From: Lysobacterales bacterium | GTDB lineage: Bacteria > Pseudomonadota > Gammaproteobacteria > Xanthomonadales > Ahniellaceae | Length of the DNA: 64,000 nucleotides | Assembly: GCA_016721845.1 (NCBI GenBank) | Contig: JADKHK010000003.1 | Coordinates: forward strand, 372,001 to 436,000 | Direction: 5' to 3' | Shown: positions 17,349-25,978 of the stretch, piece by piece | Layout of the letters: each line of letters begins with the position of its first letter | How positions within the stretch are numbered: the first letter of the stretch is position 1 | Notes under the pieces: model-generated | What the model was told of the DNA's origin: nothing | What the model saw: the letters and a program-made list of their open reading frames with translations, nothing else | The model's database searches: none | Made by a program: the position numbers and the translations under genes

Positions 17349-18402
17349 CGGTACCCACCACATCACCATCCTGCCCAGCGGGCATCAGTTCGACGTCACC
17401 GAGGGCGAGTCGGTGCTGGCGGCGGCGCGGCGCGCGGGTTATGCGTTGCCGTATTCGTGCTTGAGCGGCTCCTGCGGCAGTTGTCGTGCCCGGGTGATCG
17501 AGGGTGAATGCATGCAGGGCAGCGAGGCGCGGGCCTTGAGCGCGGCCGAGCGCGAGCGTGGCGACGTGTTGCTGTGCCAGGCGCATCCGCAGTCGGACCT
17601 GACCATCGCGGTGCGCGAAGTGCCGAGCGTGGCCGACCTGCCACGGCGCATGATCGCGGTGAAGATCGTCGCGAAGGATCTGCTCGCGGCGGACGTGTTG
17701 CGCGTGCGCCTGAAGCCGCCGAAGGGCGAACCGTTCTGCTGGCTGGCCGGACAGTATCTGGACGTGCTGTTGCCCGAAGGCAAGCGCCGCGCCTTCTCGA
17801 TCGCCAATGCGCCGGAAGACGCTGGCCTGATCGAACTGCACGTGCGCAAGGTCCCCGGTGGCGGCTTCACCCAGCAATTGTTCGATGCCTATCCGATCGG
17901 GTCGCTGCTGCGGATCGAAGGACCGCTCGGCACCTTCGTCGCGCGCGAGGATTCGGAACGGCCGATGATCTTCATGGCCGGCGGCACCGGCTTCGCGCCG
18001 GTGAAAGCGATCATCGAGCACTTCCTGCATCTCGGCAGCGCGCGTCCGATCCACCTGTACTGGGGCGCGCGGCAAGCGCCCGATCTCTACCTGCCGGATC
18101 TGCCCGGCGCATGGTCCGCGCAGCATCCTGCATTCGCCTACACCGCGGTGTTGTCCGACGCCGACGCGAGCGAAGCCGAGCGTTTCCGCCGCGGTGCCGT
18201 GCATGAGGTGGTGCTCGCCGACTTCCCGGACCTGTCGCCCTTCGACGTGTACATGAGCGGCCCGCCGGCGATGATCGAGGCGGCGCGACATCGTTTCATC
18301 GCGGCCGGCCTGCCCGACGACCGGCTCTACTACGACTCGTTCGAGTATGCGCCGGACGTGATCGCGGCGATCCTGGCGGCGCGCGCCGGACTGCGCCTGT
18401 AG
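17338..18402 (+). CDS. 2Fe-2S ferredoxin-NAD(P)H flavin reductase (AscD/CDP-glucoseen-reductase-like)
   Basis: 354 residues. The N-terminal plant-type ferredoxin domain has Cys41, Cys46 and Cys49 (SCLSGSCGSC) and a fourth Cys near 81 (LLCQAHP). An FAD domain follows (AFSIANAPEDAGLIELHVRK, with RxxS/T binding motif) and an NAD domain (FMAGGTGFAPVKAIIEH, YMSGPPAMIEAARH). This layout is that of CDP-6-deoxy-delta-3,4-glucoseen reductase and of oxygenase reductases; many Xanthomonadales have such a stand-alone copy. It passes electrons from NAD(P)H to an unidentified partner. No cognate oxygenase or sugar-nucleotide genes adjoin; an AlkB hydroxylase 15 kb away is a conceivable but unproven partner. 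Confidence 0.88.
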   Translation: MPASGTHHITILPSGHQFDVTEGESVLAAARRAGYALPYSCLSGSCGSCRARVIEGECMQGSEARALSAAERERGDVLLCQAHPQSDLTIAVREVPSVADLPRRMIAVKIVAKDLLAADVLRVRLKPPKGEPFCWLAGQYLDVLLPEGKRRAFSIANAPEDAGLIELHVRKVPGGGFTQQLFDAYPIGSLLRIEGPLGTFVAREDSERPMIFMAGGTGFAPVKAIIEHFLHLGSARPIHLYWGARQAPDLYLPDLPGAWSAQHPAFAYTAVLSDADASEAERFRRGAVHEVVLADFPDLSPFDVYMSGPPAMIEAARHRFIAAGLPDDRLYYDSFEYAPDVIAAILAARAGLRL

Positions 18403-18420
18403 GAACCGGCTCGCAGGAGA

Positions 18421-19686
18421 TCAGCGCGGCAGGCGCGGAATGCCCATGTCGTCGCGCTCCTCGGCCACCGGCAGCGGGGCCAGCAGGTCTTCGACGCTGT
18501 GCTTCGCGATCAGCGACGCCGGCGCCTCGCCATGTTGCACGGCCAGTGCATTCGCCAGCGCCTTGGCGGTGCGCTCGGCATCGCCCTGCTCGGCATAACA
18601 ACGCCCGAGTTCTTCCCAGGCATCGGCACCGGCATTGAAGGCGATGGCGCGGCGCAAGTAGTCCTCGGCCTTGATCCATGCGTGTTCCTGGCGACTGAGC
18701 CGACCCAGCGTCAGCAGCAGCGCCGGATCGTTCGCATGCGCTTCAAGCCAGCCTTCGGCGGTCTTCAGGCGCGGCGCCACCTTCGCGTCCGGCGGCAGCG
18801 CGCCATATGCGAGCACCAGGGTCGGCGCCCAGCCATGCTTCAGCGTCGCCTCGATCTCCTGCGCGGCCTGCCCGATCAGGTTCAATTGCACCGAGCGCTT
18901 CGCATAGGCGATCGCGACTTCGGCGATGCGCTTCTCGTCGCGGTTGAGGTCGGCCCACAGCGCGTGCAGGTTGATCGCGTCGGTGGTCTGCTCGATCGCC
19001 GCAACCAGGATGCGACAGACGAAGCGGGCCAGTTCCTCGGGTGGCAGTTGCTGGCTTTGGCGGATGCGCGGCAGGTACGCCAGAGCTTCGCGCCCGCGCT
19101 TGCGTGCCGCCAGCGCCTCGATCAGCCAGCGCGCGCCCATCGGAGACAGGCGCGAGGCCTGGGCCAGCGGCACCAGCATTTCGATGGCCGCGCCGGCACG
19201 TCCATCGAGCAGCTCGTTGCGGGCGCGCAATTCGGTCGCAAGATCATGCGTTTCCGCGGCCTCGGTGAGCCGATCGAGCAACCGTGTTTCCTCGGCACGA
19301 TCGCCACGCGCATGCGCGGCCGCATGCGCGGCGATCAGCGCCGGCAACTTCAGGGTGCGCAGTTTCGTCGCCTTGATCAGCTGCTGGCCGGCACGGTTCG
19401 GACGACCGGCGACCAGCGCGATCATGCCGTCGAGAAAACGTCGGCGCGCGCTGCGTCGTGCCCCCGCCTGCCACAGCCGCAAGGGCCAACGCAGCAGCCA
19501 GACCAGGGCGTACAGCAGGGCCAGTGCCGTGAGCAACAGGAACACGGCATTGACGACCGTCGTCTCGATGGCGATGTCACCGCGCTGGATCAGCACATAG
19601 CCCGTGTCGCCGCGCAGCGCGTAGACCGCGAGCGCACCGACCACCGCTGCGACCAGCAACAGCAGCAGCAAGCGATACAAGGTCAT
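18421..19686 (-). CDS. hemY: HemY-like inner-membrane TPR protein
   Basis: 421 residues. Two membrane helices open the protein (LLLLLLVAAVVGALAVYAL and VNAVFLLLTALALLYALVWL), with the HemY signature YVLIQRGDIAIETTV between them, followed by an array of TPR-like helices. HemY of gammaproteobacteria lies beside hemD and hemX and affects late haem synthesis by an unclear route; it is not the protoporphyrinogen oxidase of the same name. The ATG at 19686 overlaps the stop of the HemX-like gene (ATGA); 26 further in-frame residues upstream lie inside that gene and are not HemY-like. Confidence 0.9.
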   Translation of the reverse strand: MTLYRLLLLLLVAAVVGALAVYALRGDTGYVLIQRGDIAIETTVVNAVFLLLTALALLYALVWLLRWPLRLWQAGARRSARRRFLDGMIALVAGRPNRAGQQLIKATKLRTLKLPALIAAHAAAHARGDRAEETRLLDRLTEAAETHDLATELRARNELLDGRAGAAIEMLVPLAQASRLSPMGARWLIEALAARKRGREALAYLPRIRQSQQLPPEELARFVCRILVAAIEQTTDAINLHALWADLNRDEKRIAEVAIAYAKRSVQLNLIGQAAQEIEATLKHGWAPTLVLAYGALPPDAKVAPRLKTAEGWLEAHANDPALLLTLGRLSRQEHAWIKAEDYLRRAIAFNAGADAWEELGRCYAEQGDAERTAKALANALAVQHGEAPASLIAKHSVEDLLAPLPVAEERDDMGIPRLPR

Positions 19687-20720
19687 CGCTCGACGCCTCG
19701 CGCGACGTCCTGGGTGTGGCGCAGGTTGACCAGCTGCTCGAGGGCCGCATGCGGCGTCGGCCACGGCGCAGGTTTGTAGGCGGCAAGCCGTGCCAGCTTC
19801 AGGCGCACGTCGCGAGTACTGGCCGCGTCGAGATCGAAACCGAATGCCAAGGCATCGCGCGCCTGTGCGACCAGGGCCTGGTAGCGCGCGACATCCTGCT
19901 GCCGCAACGCCTCCTCGGCATGCAGCAGATCGAGCGCAATGACCGCGCGCAGGGTGTCGGCGCCCAGCGGGCCGAGCATGCCGGCCTCGCGCGAACTGAT
20001 GTGGCGCACCCGCACCAGACCGCGCAGCAGCGATTCGAAGCGACCGATCGCCGGTGCCGGAGTGGCGGCCGGGGCGTCGCCGCGCAGCGGCAGTTGCGGC
20101 AGGCGCGCGCGCAGATCCGCCAGCAGGACCAGGGTTTCGCCGTAGGCCTGCTGAGGCACGGCGTCGAGTGCGGCGATTTCCTGCGCCAAGGTCTGGCGCA
20201 CGCCGGCGTAGCGCGGGTCTTCCAGGCGTGCGAGCTCACTGTCGGCCAGCCGCAGGGCAGAGGCTGCGGCTTCGGCGTCGCGGAACAGACGCAGGCGCTC
20301 GATGCCGGCCGAGAGCAGCAGCTCGGCCTGGTTCAGGCGCAGTTCGGAGACGCTGTCCATGCGGTTCTCGGCGACCCGCTTGATCGCCTGTTCGAGCAGG
20401 GCCGCCCGTTCGCTGACGCCCAGCAGTTCCTCGCGCAGACTGCGGTCGAGCGCGTCGTCGTCATCGAGACGGCGGGAAAGCGCCGACAGCTGGCGCCGCA
20501 GCTGACCGTTCTCTTCCTCGATCAGGACCATGCGCCGCGATATCGCCTCGCGTTCCTGCAGCGCACGGTCGGTGGCATCCACCACGTACCAGAGCGCGGC
20601 CGCGGTCGCGATCGCGACGGCCAGGGCCGTCAGAGCCAGCATCGATGCACCGCGACCATTGCGCGTCGGGGGCACGGAATTCACTTCGTTCATGCGTGTG
20701 TCTTCAGCATCCGTGGTCAT
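19683..20720 (-). CDS. hemX: HemX-like membrane protein
   Basis: 345 residues. One membrane helix near residues 27-46 (ASMLALTALAVAIATAAALW) is followed by a predicted coiled coil (EENGQLRRQLSALSRRL) and a helical periplasmic domain with the HemX motif LNQAELLLSAGIERLRLFRD. HemX is annotated in older records as a uroporphyrinogen-III methyltransferase, but it lacks any methyltransferase motif. The start at 20720 is 4 bases after the hemD stop; a second ATG at 20693 is also possible. It belongs to the hemD-hemX-hemY operon. Confidence 0.88.
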   Translation of the reverse strand: MTTDAEDTRMNEVNSVPPTRNGRGASMLALTALAVAIATAAALWYVVDATDRALQEREAISRRMVLIEEENGQLRRQLSALSRRLDDDDALDRSLREELLGVSERAALLEQAIKRVAENRMDSVSELRLNQAELLLSAGIERLRLFRDAEAAASALRLADSELARLEDPRYAGVRQTLAQEIAALDAVPQQAYGETLVLLADLRARLPQLPLRGDAPAATPAPAIGRFESLLRGLVRVRHISSREAGMLGPLGADTLRAVIALDLLHAEEALRQQDVARYQALVAQARDALAFGFDLDAASTRDVRLKLARLAAYKPAPWPTPHAALEQLVNLRHTQDVARGVER

Positions 20721-20724
20721 GCTA

Positions 20725-21486
20725 TCAGCGAGTGCGCTCGATCGCGGCGGCCAAGTCGACACTGTGCGCCGAGTCGGCCACCACCACATCACGGCAGTGC
20801 ATGCCGCGCGCCAAGGCGGCGAGGCGGTCGCTGCTCACGAACATCGTCTCGCCGGCGAGACGCAGCCAGCGCGCCGAACCCAGCAGCGCGGGCAGCGCCA
20901 GCAAGGCTTCGCGACTGCTCACGATCAACTGGGGATGCGCCATCGCATCGACGCGGCGCAGGCTGTCCGGGCGGGCGTTGCACAACGCGCGCTCGTACAC
21001 CGGCAAGTCGGCCGCATCGACACCGCGTTCACGCAAACGCTGGACCAACCAGTCGCGGCCACCGGCGCCGGTCATGCGCACCACCCGCTGCGCCCGCTCC
21101 AGCCACGGATGCATCAGCACTTCTTCACTGCGGAAACCGGACGTCGGCATCTCGGCAGGAATGCCATGCGCCGCCAGTGCCTGCGCAGTCGCCGGTCCTT
21201 GCGCAATGACGCCGCCGCGCGGCCGCCAGTCGGGCAACAGGTCGAACACGTGCCGCACGGCGAGCGTGCTCGCGAACACGACGACATCGGCATTCGCCGC
21301 AGCCTGCAGCGCGGTCGTCAGGACCATCGGATCATCGCGCGGCACCACCCGGAAGGGCGCCAGCGTCACCACCTGCGCGCCGCGCTTGCGCAACAGGTTG
21401 GCGAACGCGCGGTTCTCGCCCGCGGGCCGAGTCAGCACCAGGCCGCGTCCGCGCAATCCCGCGTGTTCGTTTTCCGCCGCATTCAT
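20725..21486 (-). CDS. hemD: Uroporphyrinogen-III synthase
   Basis: 253 residues, of usual HemD length. It closes and inverts hydroxymethylbilane to uroporphyrinogen III in haem and sirohaem synthesis. The two-domain fold is seen in LVLTRPAGENRAFANLLRKR at the start, FASTLAVRHVFDLLP, the central linker and LPVYERAL, then IVSSREALLALPALLG in the second domain. HemD sequences are poorly conserved; the position before hemX and hemY makes the call firm. The start at 21486 is chosen by homology and because upstream in-frame sequence crosses a divergent gene. hemC, often directly upstream, is not present here. Confidence 0.9.
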   Translation of the reverse strand: MNAAENEHAGLRGRGLVLTRPAGENRAFANLLRKRGAQVVTLAPFRVVPRDDPMVLTTALQAAANADVVVFASTLAVRHVFDLLPDWRPRGGVIAQGPATAQALAAHGIPAEMPTSGFRSEEVLMHPWLERAQRVVRMTGAGGRDWLVQRLRERGVDAADLPVYERALCNARPDSLRRVDAMAHPQLIVSSREALLALPALLGSARWLRLAGETMFVSSDRLAALARGMHCRDVVVADSAHSVDLAAAIERTR

Positions 21487-21530
21487 CGCGTTGAGGTTAG
21501 TCCGCTTCGGCCCCGCCGTCATCGTTCGGC

Positions 21531-21549
21531 GCTTGCGCTCAGCGTAAGC
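21531..21549. promoter_or_regulatory. Inverted repeat between hemD and a divergent gene
   Basis: GCTTGCGCT (21531-21539) and AGCGTAAGC (21541-21549) are inverted 9-base arms with one mismatch and a 1-base spacer, just in front of the thioesterase-like gene. It may be an operator or only a chance palindrome in GC-rich DNA. Confidence 0.3.
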
Positions 21550-22026
21550 ATGTCGGCAGACTTGGACATGATCCACGATCCCTTGTCGCTCGAACGCACC
21601 ATTCTCGAAACCATCCCGATGGCGCGGGCCATGGGCTTGAGCGTGGTCGACTACGACGGTCACCGGATCGCGTTGAATGCGCCGCTGGCACCGAACGTGA
21701 ACGACAAGGGCTGCGCCTTCGGCGGCAGCCTGGCCAGCCTGATGACCCTGGCCGCGTGGGGGCTGGTGAATTTGAAGCTGTCCGAAGCCGGCGAACAAGC
21801 CGACGTGTTCGTGCAGGACAGTGCCATCAGCTACCTCAACCCGGTCTGGGACGCGCTGACCGCCGAGGCGGCCGCCGAGCCCGGTCAGGACTGGGCGCAG
21901 TTCATCACCGACTTGCGCGAACGTGGCAAGGCCCGCATCACCATGATGGCCGAAGTCGCGGTCGCCGAAGGCGGCGGCGTGGCCTGTCGGATGTTCGGAA
22001 AGTTCGTCGCCAAACGGAGTGCCTGA
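21550..22026 (+). CDS. YiiD C-terminal-type thioesterase-like (hotdog) protein
   Basis: 158 residues. The sequence IHDPLSLERTILETIPMARA, GHRIALNAPLAPNVNDKGCA and FGGSLASLMTLAAWGLV match the YiiD C-terminal thioesterase family, a hotdog fold that probably acts on acyl thioesters; the Asn and Gly-rich loop around FGGS is the active-site helix region. I use the ATG at 21550; another at 21568 is possible. The substrate is unknown. It is divergent from hemD with 63 bases between. The next gene begins 2 bases after its stop, so the pair forms a small operon. Confidence 0.8.
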   Translation: MSADLDMIHDPLSLERTILETIPMARAMGLSVVDYDGHRIALNAPLAPNVNDKGCAFGGSLASLMTLAAWGLVNLKLSEAGEQADVFVQDSAISYLNPVWDALTAEAAAEPGQDWAQFITDLRERGKARITMMAEVAVAEGGGVACRMFGKFVAKRSA

Positions 22027-22027
22027 G

Positions 22028-22432
22028 ATGCGTCTGCTGCTTCGTCTCCCTGCGATGCTGTGCCTGCTGCTGCTCGCCGCCTGTGCCACCCAGCGCGAGC
22101 AGGACAAACTGCTGGACGCCACGCTCGACCAATACGCCGCCACGATCCGCTGGGGCAATGTGGATGATGCGCTCAGCTTCCTGGCACCCGATGCACCGCG
22201 GCCGAGCGCTTTCGAGATCGAACGCCTGAAACAGCTGCAGATCGCCGGTTACCGCGAGCAGCCGCCGGTCCTGTTGTCGCCGACCGAAATCGAACAGGTC
22301 GCACAGATCGATTTCGTGAATCGCCACACCCAGGAGGGCAAGTCGGCGATCGAACGCATGCGCTGGCGCTATGACGCGACCGCCCAGCGCTGGTGGCTGG
22401 TCAGCGGCTTGCCGAAGCTGCAGTCGCAATGA
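22028..22432 (+). CDS. Small outer-membrane-type lipoprotein, unknown function
   Basis: 134 residues. The signal peptide ends in the lipobox LLAACAT, so the mature protein starts at a lipidated Cys. The rest (QYAATIRWGNVDDALSFLAP, SAIERMRWRYDATAQRWWLV) looks like a small SnoaL/NTF2-like or DUF fold; I do not recognise the family with certainty. No Asp follows the Cys, which fits an outer-membrane rather than inner-membrane anchor. It is directly behind the thioesterase-like gene. Confidence 0.8.
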   Translation: MRLLLRLPAMLCLLLLAACATQREQDKLLDATLDQYAATIRWGNVDDALSFLAPDAPRPSAFEIERLKQLQIAGYREQPPVLLSPTEIEQVAQIDFVNRHTQEGKSAIERMRWRYDATAQRWWLVSGLPKLQSQ

Positions 22433-22544
22433 GCCGCGGCCGCGCCTGAACCGGAAGCGCCAGCCCGACCGCAGCGGGCTGTGACGATATGGCACGTGGG
22501 TTATTCTTGCCGCTGCGCCGACCGCGCCGCTCCCCGGGTCATCG

Positions 22545-24740
22545 ATGTTCTCTTCTCGCCGCCGCAACCTGCTCCCGCTCTGGCGCCGCTGGGCACTGGG
22601 ACTGGTGTTGTCGGGATTGGCGCTGACGCAGGTCGCGCTGGCCAGCGAGGACGACTCGATGGCGGCCGCGGATGCCGAGCGCGCCCTGGCCGAAATCCGC
22701 ATCGACCAGCTCAACCTGACCGCCGAGAGTCTGGCGCGCACCGATCCGGCGCGCGCCGAGCAGCTGGCCTCGGATGCGTTCGTGGGCGCCCGCGACCAGC
22801 ATTACGAATTCGGTCGCATCGAGGCCTTGCACAATCTGGGTCGCATCGCGCGGCTGCGCGGCCAGTTGCAGGCGGCGAGCGGCTATCTGGTCGAGGCGCT
22901 GTCGGCGGCCGAAGCCCTTGGCGAGCAACGCCTGATCGCGAAGGTCGGCAACAGCTATGGCACCACGCTCGAACGCCAGGGTCTGGATGCCGAGGCCCTC
23001 GACCGTCACCAGCGCGTGCAGAATCTGTGGCGCGATCTCGACGACACGCCGGGACTGATCGCGTCATCGATCAACATCGCGCGGGTGTTCGAGCGGCGCC
23101 AGGCCTGGAACGATGCGCAGCGCCACTACGAAGCCGCGCTGCAGCAATACGATGCCTATGCCACACCCGAACTGGTGCCGGCCCAGGACGTCGCCGCGAT
23201 CTGGATGGGTCAGGGACGCATCGCGCTCGCGCGCGGACTCGTCGATCAGGCCGAATACGCCTTCACGCGTGCCCTGAAGTTGCAGACCGATCACCAGGAT
23301 GTCGTCGGCGAAAGCACGGCACGCGCCGGCCTCGCCCGGGTCGCTGCGGCGCGCGGCGATGATGCTGCGGCGATCGGCGGCTTCGAGCAGGCGCTGGCGC
23401 TGGCCGGCCGGGTCGGCGCGCGCACCGAGATGGTCGAGGCCCTGGCCCAACTCGGGCGCCTTCATCTCGATCGCGCCGGCAATGAACTCTCCGGTGTCGC
23501 CCGCCGCGAACGCCTGCAGCACGCGCTCGATTTCACCCAGCGCGCGCTGCAACTCGGTCGTCAGGGTGAAAGCGATCGCTCGGTCCAGATCAACCTGCAT
23601 CGGCAACTCGCCGACGTGCACGAATTGCAGGGCGACAGCGCCCGTGCGCTGACCGATCTGAAGACCGCGCACGAATTGCGCGAACGCCAGTTCCAGGAGC
23701 AAAGCGAAGCGCGCTACGCCCTGCTGGCGAACACCGCGAACGCGCGCGAACGCGAGCGCGAGCTGCTGGCGCTGCGCGCGGAGAGCGAACAGCAGGCGGA
23801 GATTCTGGCCCAGGAGACGCTGTTGAAGCGCGCCCTGACGGCGGCGGTGATTCTGCTCGCGGGCATCGCCGTGCTGCTGACCGTGCGCTTCATCGAAAGC
23901 GGCCGCGCCGCACGCCAGCGTGCGGAGGCCAACGCGCGGCTCGCGGTCGCGCTGCAGACGGCCGAACAGGCGCGCGTTCGCGCCGAGGAAGCCGATCGCG
24001 TCAAGACCGAAATGCTCGGCATCGCCGCGCACGACCTGCGCAATCCGCTCAGTTCGATCATCGGTTTCGCCGACCTGATTCGGGCCGAACGCGAATCGAT
24101 CGAGGATGCGCGTCGCCATGCCAACATCATCGTCGCTGCGGCCGAGCGCACGCTCAAGCTGGTCAGCGATCTGCTGGAGTCTTCGGTGCTCGATGCCGGT
24201 CAGATCAAGCTGCAGCAGGCGCCCTGCGATCTCGCCGTCCTGGTCGCCGATGCCCTGAGCCGGGTCGCTGCACGCGCGCAGGCGAAGCAGCAGCAGATCG
24301 ACTTCCGCGCCGCCGCCGGCGCCATCGTGCTGGCCGATGCGGAACGGCTCGACCAGGTGTTCGAGAACCTGTTGTCGAATGCCATCAAGTTCTCGCCGGT
24401 GAAAGGGCTGATCGAAGTCTGGATCGAACTGGATGCGGAGCGTGCGCGCGTCGCGGTCCGCGACTACGGGCCGGGTCTGTCGGTGGATGACCGGCGCCAG
24501 TTGTTCCGGCGCTTCCAGCGGCTGTCCGCGCGCCCGACCGGCGGCGAAAGTTCGACCGGCCTCGGTCTCGCCATCGTCAAGGACCTGGTCGAATTGCACG
24601 GCGGCACGGTGCGCGCGGAATCAGAGGGCATCGGCCGCGGCGCCACCTTCCTGGTGGAGTTGCCGCGTCTGCAGAATCCGCCGCTGCGGATGGCGACCGC
24701 CGCGAACGAAACCGATCCGGCGCATCAACGCACCGGCTGA
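22545..24740 (+). CDS. Periplasmic-TPR hybrid: sensor histidine kinase with TPR input domain
   Basis: 731 residues. A signal sequence/first helix covers about residues 15-33, then a long TPR array (about 40-390; repeats such as IEALHNLGRIARLRGQLQAA and AAIGGFEQALALAGR), a membrane helix near 430-450 (LTAAVILLAGIAVLLTVRFI), a coiled coil, a HisKA domain with H-box AAHDLRNPLSSIIGF (His496) and a HATPase with N-box ENLLSNAIKFS and G-box GESSTGLGLAIVKDL. The TPR part would lie in the periplasm and may sense a protein or peptide. No response regulator gene is nearby, so its output partner is unknown. Its 3' end overlaps the convergent DUF3106 gene by 16 bases. Confidence 0.9.
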   Translation: MFSSRRRNLLPLWRRWALGLVLSGLALTQVALASEDDSMAAADAERALAEIRIDQLNLTAESLARTDPARAEQLASDAFVGARDQHYEFGRIEALHNLGRIARLRGQLQAASGYLVEALSAAEALGEQRLIAKVGNSYGTTLERQGLDAEALDRHQRVQNLWRDLDDTPGLIASSINIARVFERRQAWNDAQRHYEAALQQYDAYATPELVPAQDVAAIWMGQGRIALARGLVDQAEYAFTRALKLQTDHQDVVGESTARAGLARVAAARGDDAAAIGGFEQALALAGRVGARTEMVEALAQLGRLHLDRAGNELSGVARRERLQHALDFTQRALQLGRQGESDRSVQINLHRQLADVHELQGDSARALTDLKTAHELRERQFQEQSEARYALLANTANARERERELLALRAESEQQAEILAQETLLKRALTAAVILLAGIAVLLTVRFIESGRAARQRAEANARLAVALQTAEQARVRAEEADRVKTEMLGIAAHDLRNPLSSIIGFADLIRAERESIEDARRHANIIVAAAERTLKLVSDLLESSVLDAGQIKLQQAPCDLAVLVADALSRVAARAQAKQQQIDFRAAAGAIVLADAERLDQVFENLLSNAIKFSPVKGLIEVWIELDAERARVAVRDYGPGLSVDDRRQLFRRFQRLSARPTGGESSTGLGLAIVKDLVELHGGTVRAESEGIGRGATFLVELPRLQNPPLRMATAANETDPAHQRTG

Positions 24741-25408
24741 ACCTCGGCGGTCGGCAAGGTCTCGATGAAGGCGAGACGTTCGTCCACGCCCATCGCCAGC
24801 AGTCGCGCGTGCAGGGCCTGGCGTTCCTGCGGCGGCAGGCTGCGCATGTGCGCGAGCAGGCGCTGCCGTTCCGGGGGCGTGAAGCGCGCGATCATCTCCT
24901 GAGTCGCGGCGCGCTGGTCCGGCGGCACTTGCTGCAACATGCGTTCGCGGGCACCGAGCTGTTCGTTGCGCATGCCTTCGATATAGGCGCGGCGTTCCTT
25001 CGGCGACATGCCTTCGAAGCGGCGACGCATTTGCGCACGCTGTGCCGGGCTGAGTTGCTGGAAGCGCTGGTAGGTGCCGCGCAGTCGCTGCTGCTGTTCC
25101 GGCGGCAATTGCCGGAACGCGCGGTAGCGCTCGCGGATGCGGCGCTTCTCGGTGTCCGGCAATTTCTGCCAGTCGCCGAATCGCTGCGCCGCACCGCGCT
25201 TGTCCTGCGGCGTCATCGCGTTCCAGCGCTGGGCGCCGAGGCGAAGGTTCTGCCGTGTCTCGGCGGGCAGGGTCGGCCACTGTTCGGCGAATGGCATCAA
25301 CACGCGCTGTTCGGCCGGGGTCAACGCGTCGAACGCGACGTCGTCCGCGGCCATCGCGCTGCCGGCCGCAGCCAACAGCGCGAACACCAGCACGCGCAGG
25401 CTAGTCAT
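24725..25408 (-). CDS. DUF3106 family periplasmic protein
   Basis: 227 residues with a signal peptide (MTSLRVLVFALLAAAGSAMA). The mature part repeats a helical unit of about 20 residues with a pattern of L-P/T-P-x-E/Q-x-R (for example LTPAEQRVLMPFAEQWPTLP, LPPEQQQRLRGTYQRFQQLS, MSPKERRAYIEGM), typical of DUF3106. The function is unknown; the highly charged helical repeats resemble periplasmic CpxP/Spy-like proteins only in style. The gene is the last of a sigma factor, DUF3619, small protein, DUF3106 run, with an 8-base overlap to the gene before. Confidence 0.85.
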   Translation of the reverse strand: MTSLRVLVFALLAAAGSAMAADDVAFDALTPAEQRVLMPFAEQWPTLPAETRQNLRLGAQRWNAMTPQDKRGAAQRFGDWQKLPDTEKRRIRERYRAFRQLPPEQQQRLRGTYQRFQQLSPAQRAQMRRRFEGMSPKERRAYIEGMRNEQLGARERMLQQVPPDQRAATQEMIARFTPPERQRLLAHMRSLPPQERQALHARLLAMGVDERLAFIETLPTAEVQPVR

Positions 25409-25619
25409 CGACAGCTTTCTTGGCGGGAATGGACGCGGCATCGTCGGTCTTGGATTTCGGGGCAGTTTCGGGATGCTGGTGGGGTGTCGTTGTCGTGTCG
25501 TCGGGCAATTCGCGTTCGATGCGGACCGGATCTTCGGGCTTGCCCTCGGCGTCGGCGAACTCGGCGAGATAGAGCAGCAGCTCGGCACTCGGCGCGTCGA
25601 CCGCGTCGCTGGCGCGCAC
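25401..25619 (-). CDS. Small conserved-looking protein, GTG start
   Basis: 72 residues. It begins at a GTG (25619-25617) placed 2 bases after the TAG of the DUF3619 gene and ends 8 bases inside the DUF3106 gene, so it fills the space between the two with translational coupling at both ends. The sequence starts VRASDAVDAPSAELLLYLAE, then FADAEGKPEDPVRIERELPD, with a Thr/Pro/Lys-rich tail; no signal peptide or membrane helix. Similar small proteins are found in this place in other sigma/DUF3106 clusters, as far as I recall. Function unknown. The frame is open further upstream, but that part overlaps the DUF3619 gene and is not protein-like. Confidence 0.65.
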   Translation of the reverse strand: MRASDAVDAPSAELLLYLAEFADAEGKPEDPVRIERELPDDTTTTPHQHPETAPKSKTDDAASIPAKKAVDD

Positions 25620-25621
25620 GT

Positions 25622-25978
25622 CTAGCCAGACGCCGGCTGCGCATCCAGCCAGGCATAGAAATCGAGCTCCTCGTAGAGTTCGAGATTCTCGGACCCGGCC
25701 AGCATCGTGAAGTCGTCCGGCAAGGTGCCGGCGGTCGGCACCGGCACCGTTTCCGGCATCAGTCGCGGCCAGACCGCGACCGCCAGTGCCAGCGAGAAAG
25801 CGCCAGCCAACGTCGCCGGCCACAGCCATCGCCGTGGCACCGGCTTCCGCGCCGCCTGCAGCGCCGACTGGCGCGCCTGGTTCAAGCGCGACAGGGTCGC
25901 CGCATCGAGATCGCGGGCGCTGGTATCGAGCTGCTGGCGGATGCGGTCGGTCCACGGTGCCTCGTCGTGCTCAGCCAT
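25622..25978 (-). CDS. DUF3619-like membrane protein, probable anti-sigma factor
   Basis: 118 residues. An N-terminal cytoplasmic helix part (WTDRIRQQLDTSARDLDAAT, LSRLNQARQSAL) is followed by one membrane helix (WLWPATLAGAFSLALAVAVW) and a short periplasmic tail that ends ELYEELDFYAWLDAQPASG. This is the DUF3619 layout. The gene overlaps the sigma factor gene by 8 bases and follows it, which is the classical place for an anti-sigma factor; that role is inferred from arrangement, not from a known motif. Confidence 0.75.
   Translation of the reverse strand: MAEHDEAPWTDRIRQQLDTSARDLDAATLSRLNQARQSALQAARKPVPRRWLWPATLAGAFSLALAVAVWPRLMPETVPVPTAGTLPDDFTMLAGSENLELYEELDFYAWLDAQPASG

Noticed and set aside
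18395..18425. Half of a REP-like element after the ferredoxin-reductase gene (GTAGGAACCGGCTCGC)
   Set aside because: It shares only a few bases with the arms at 43666 and has no inverted partner, so chance is as likely.
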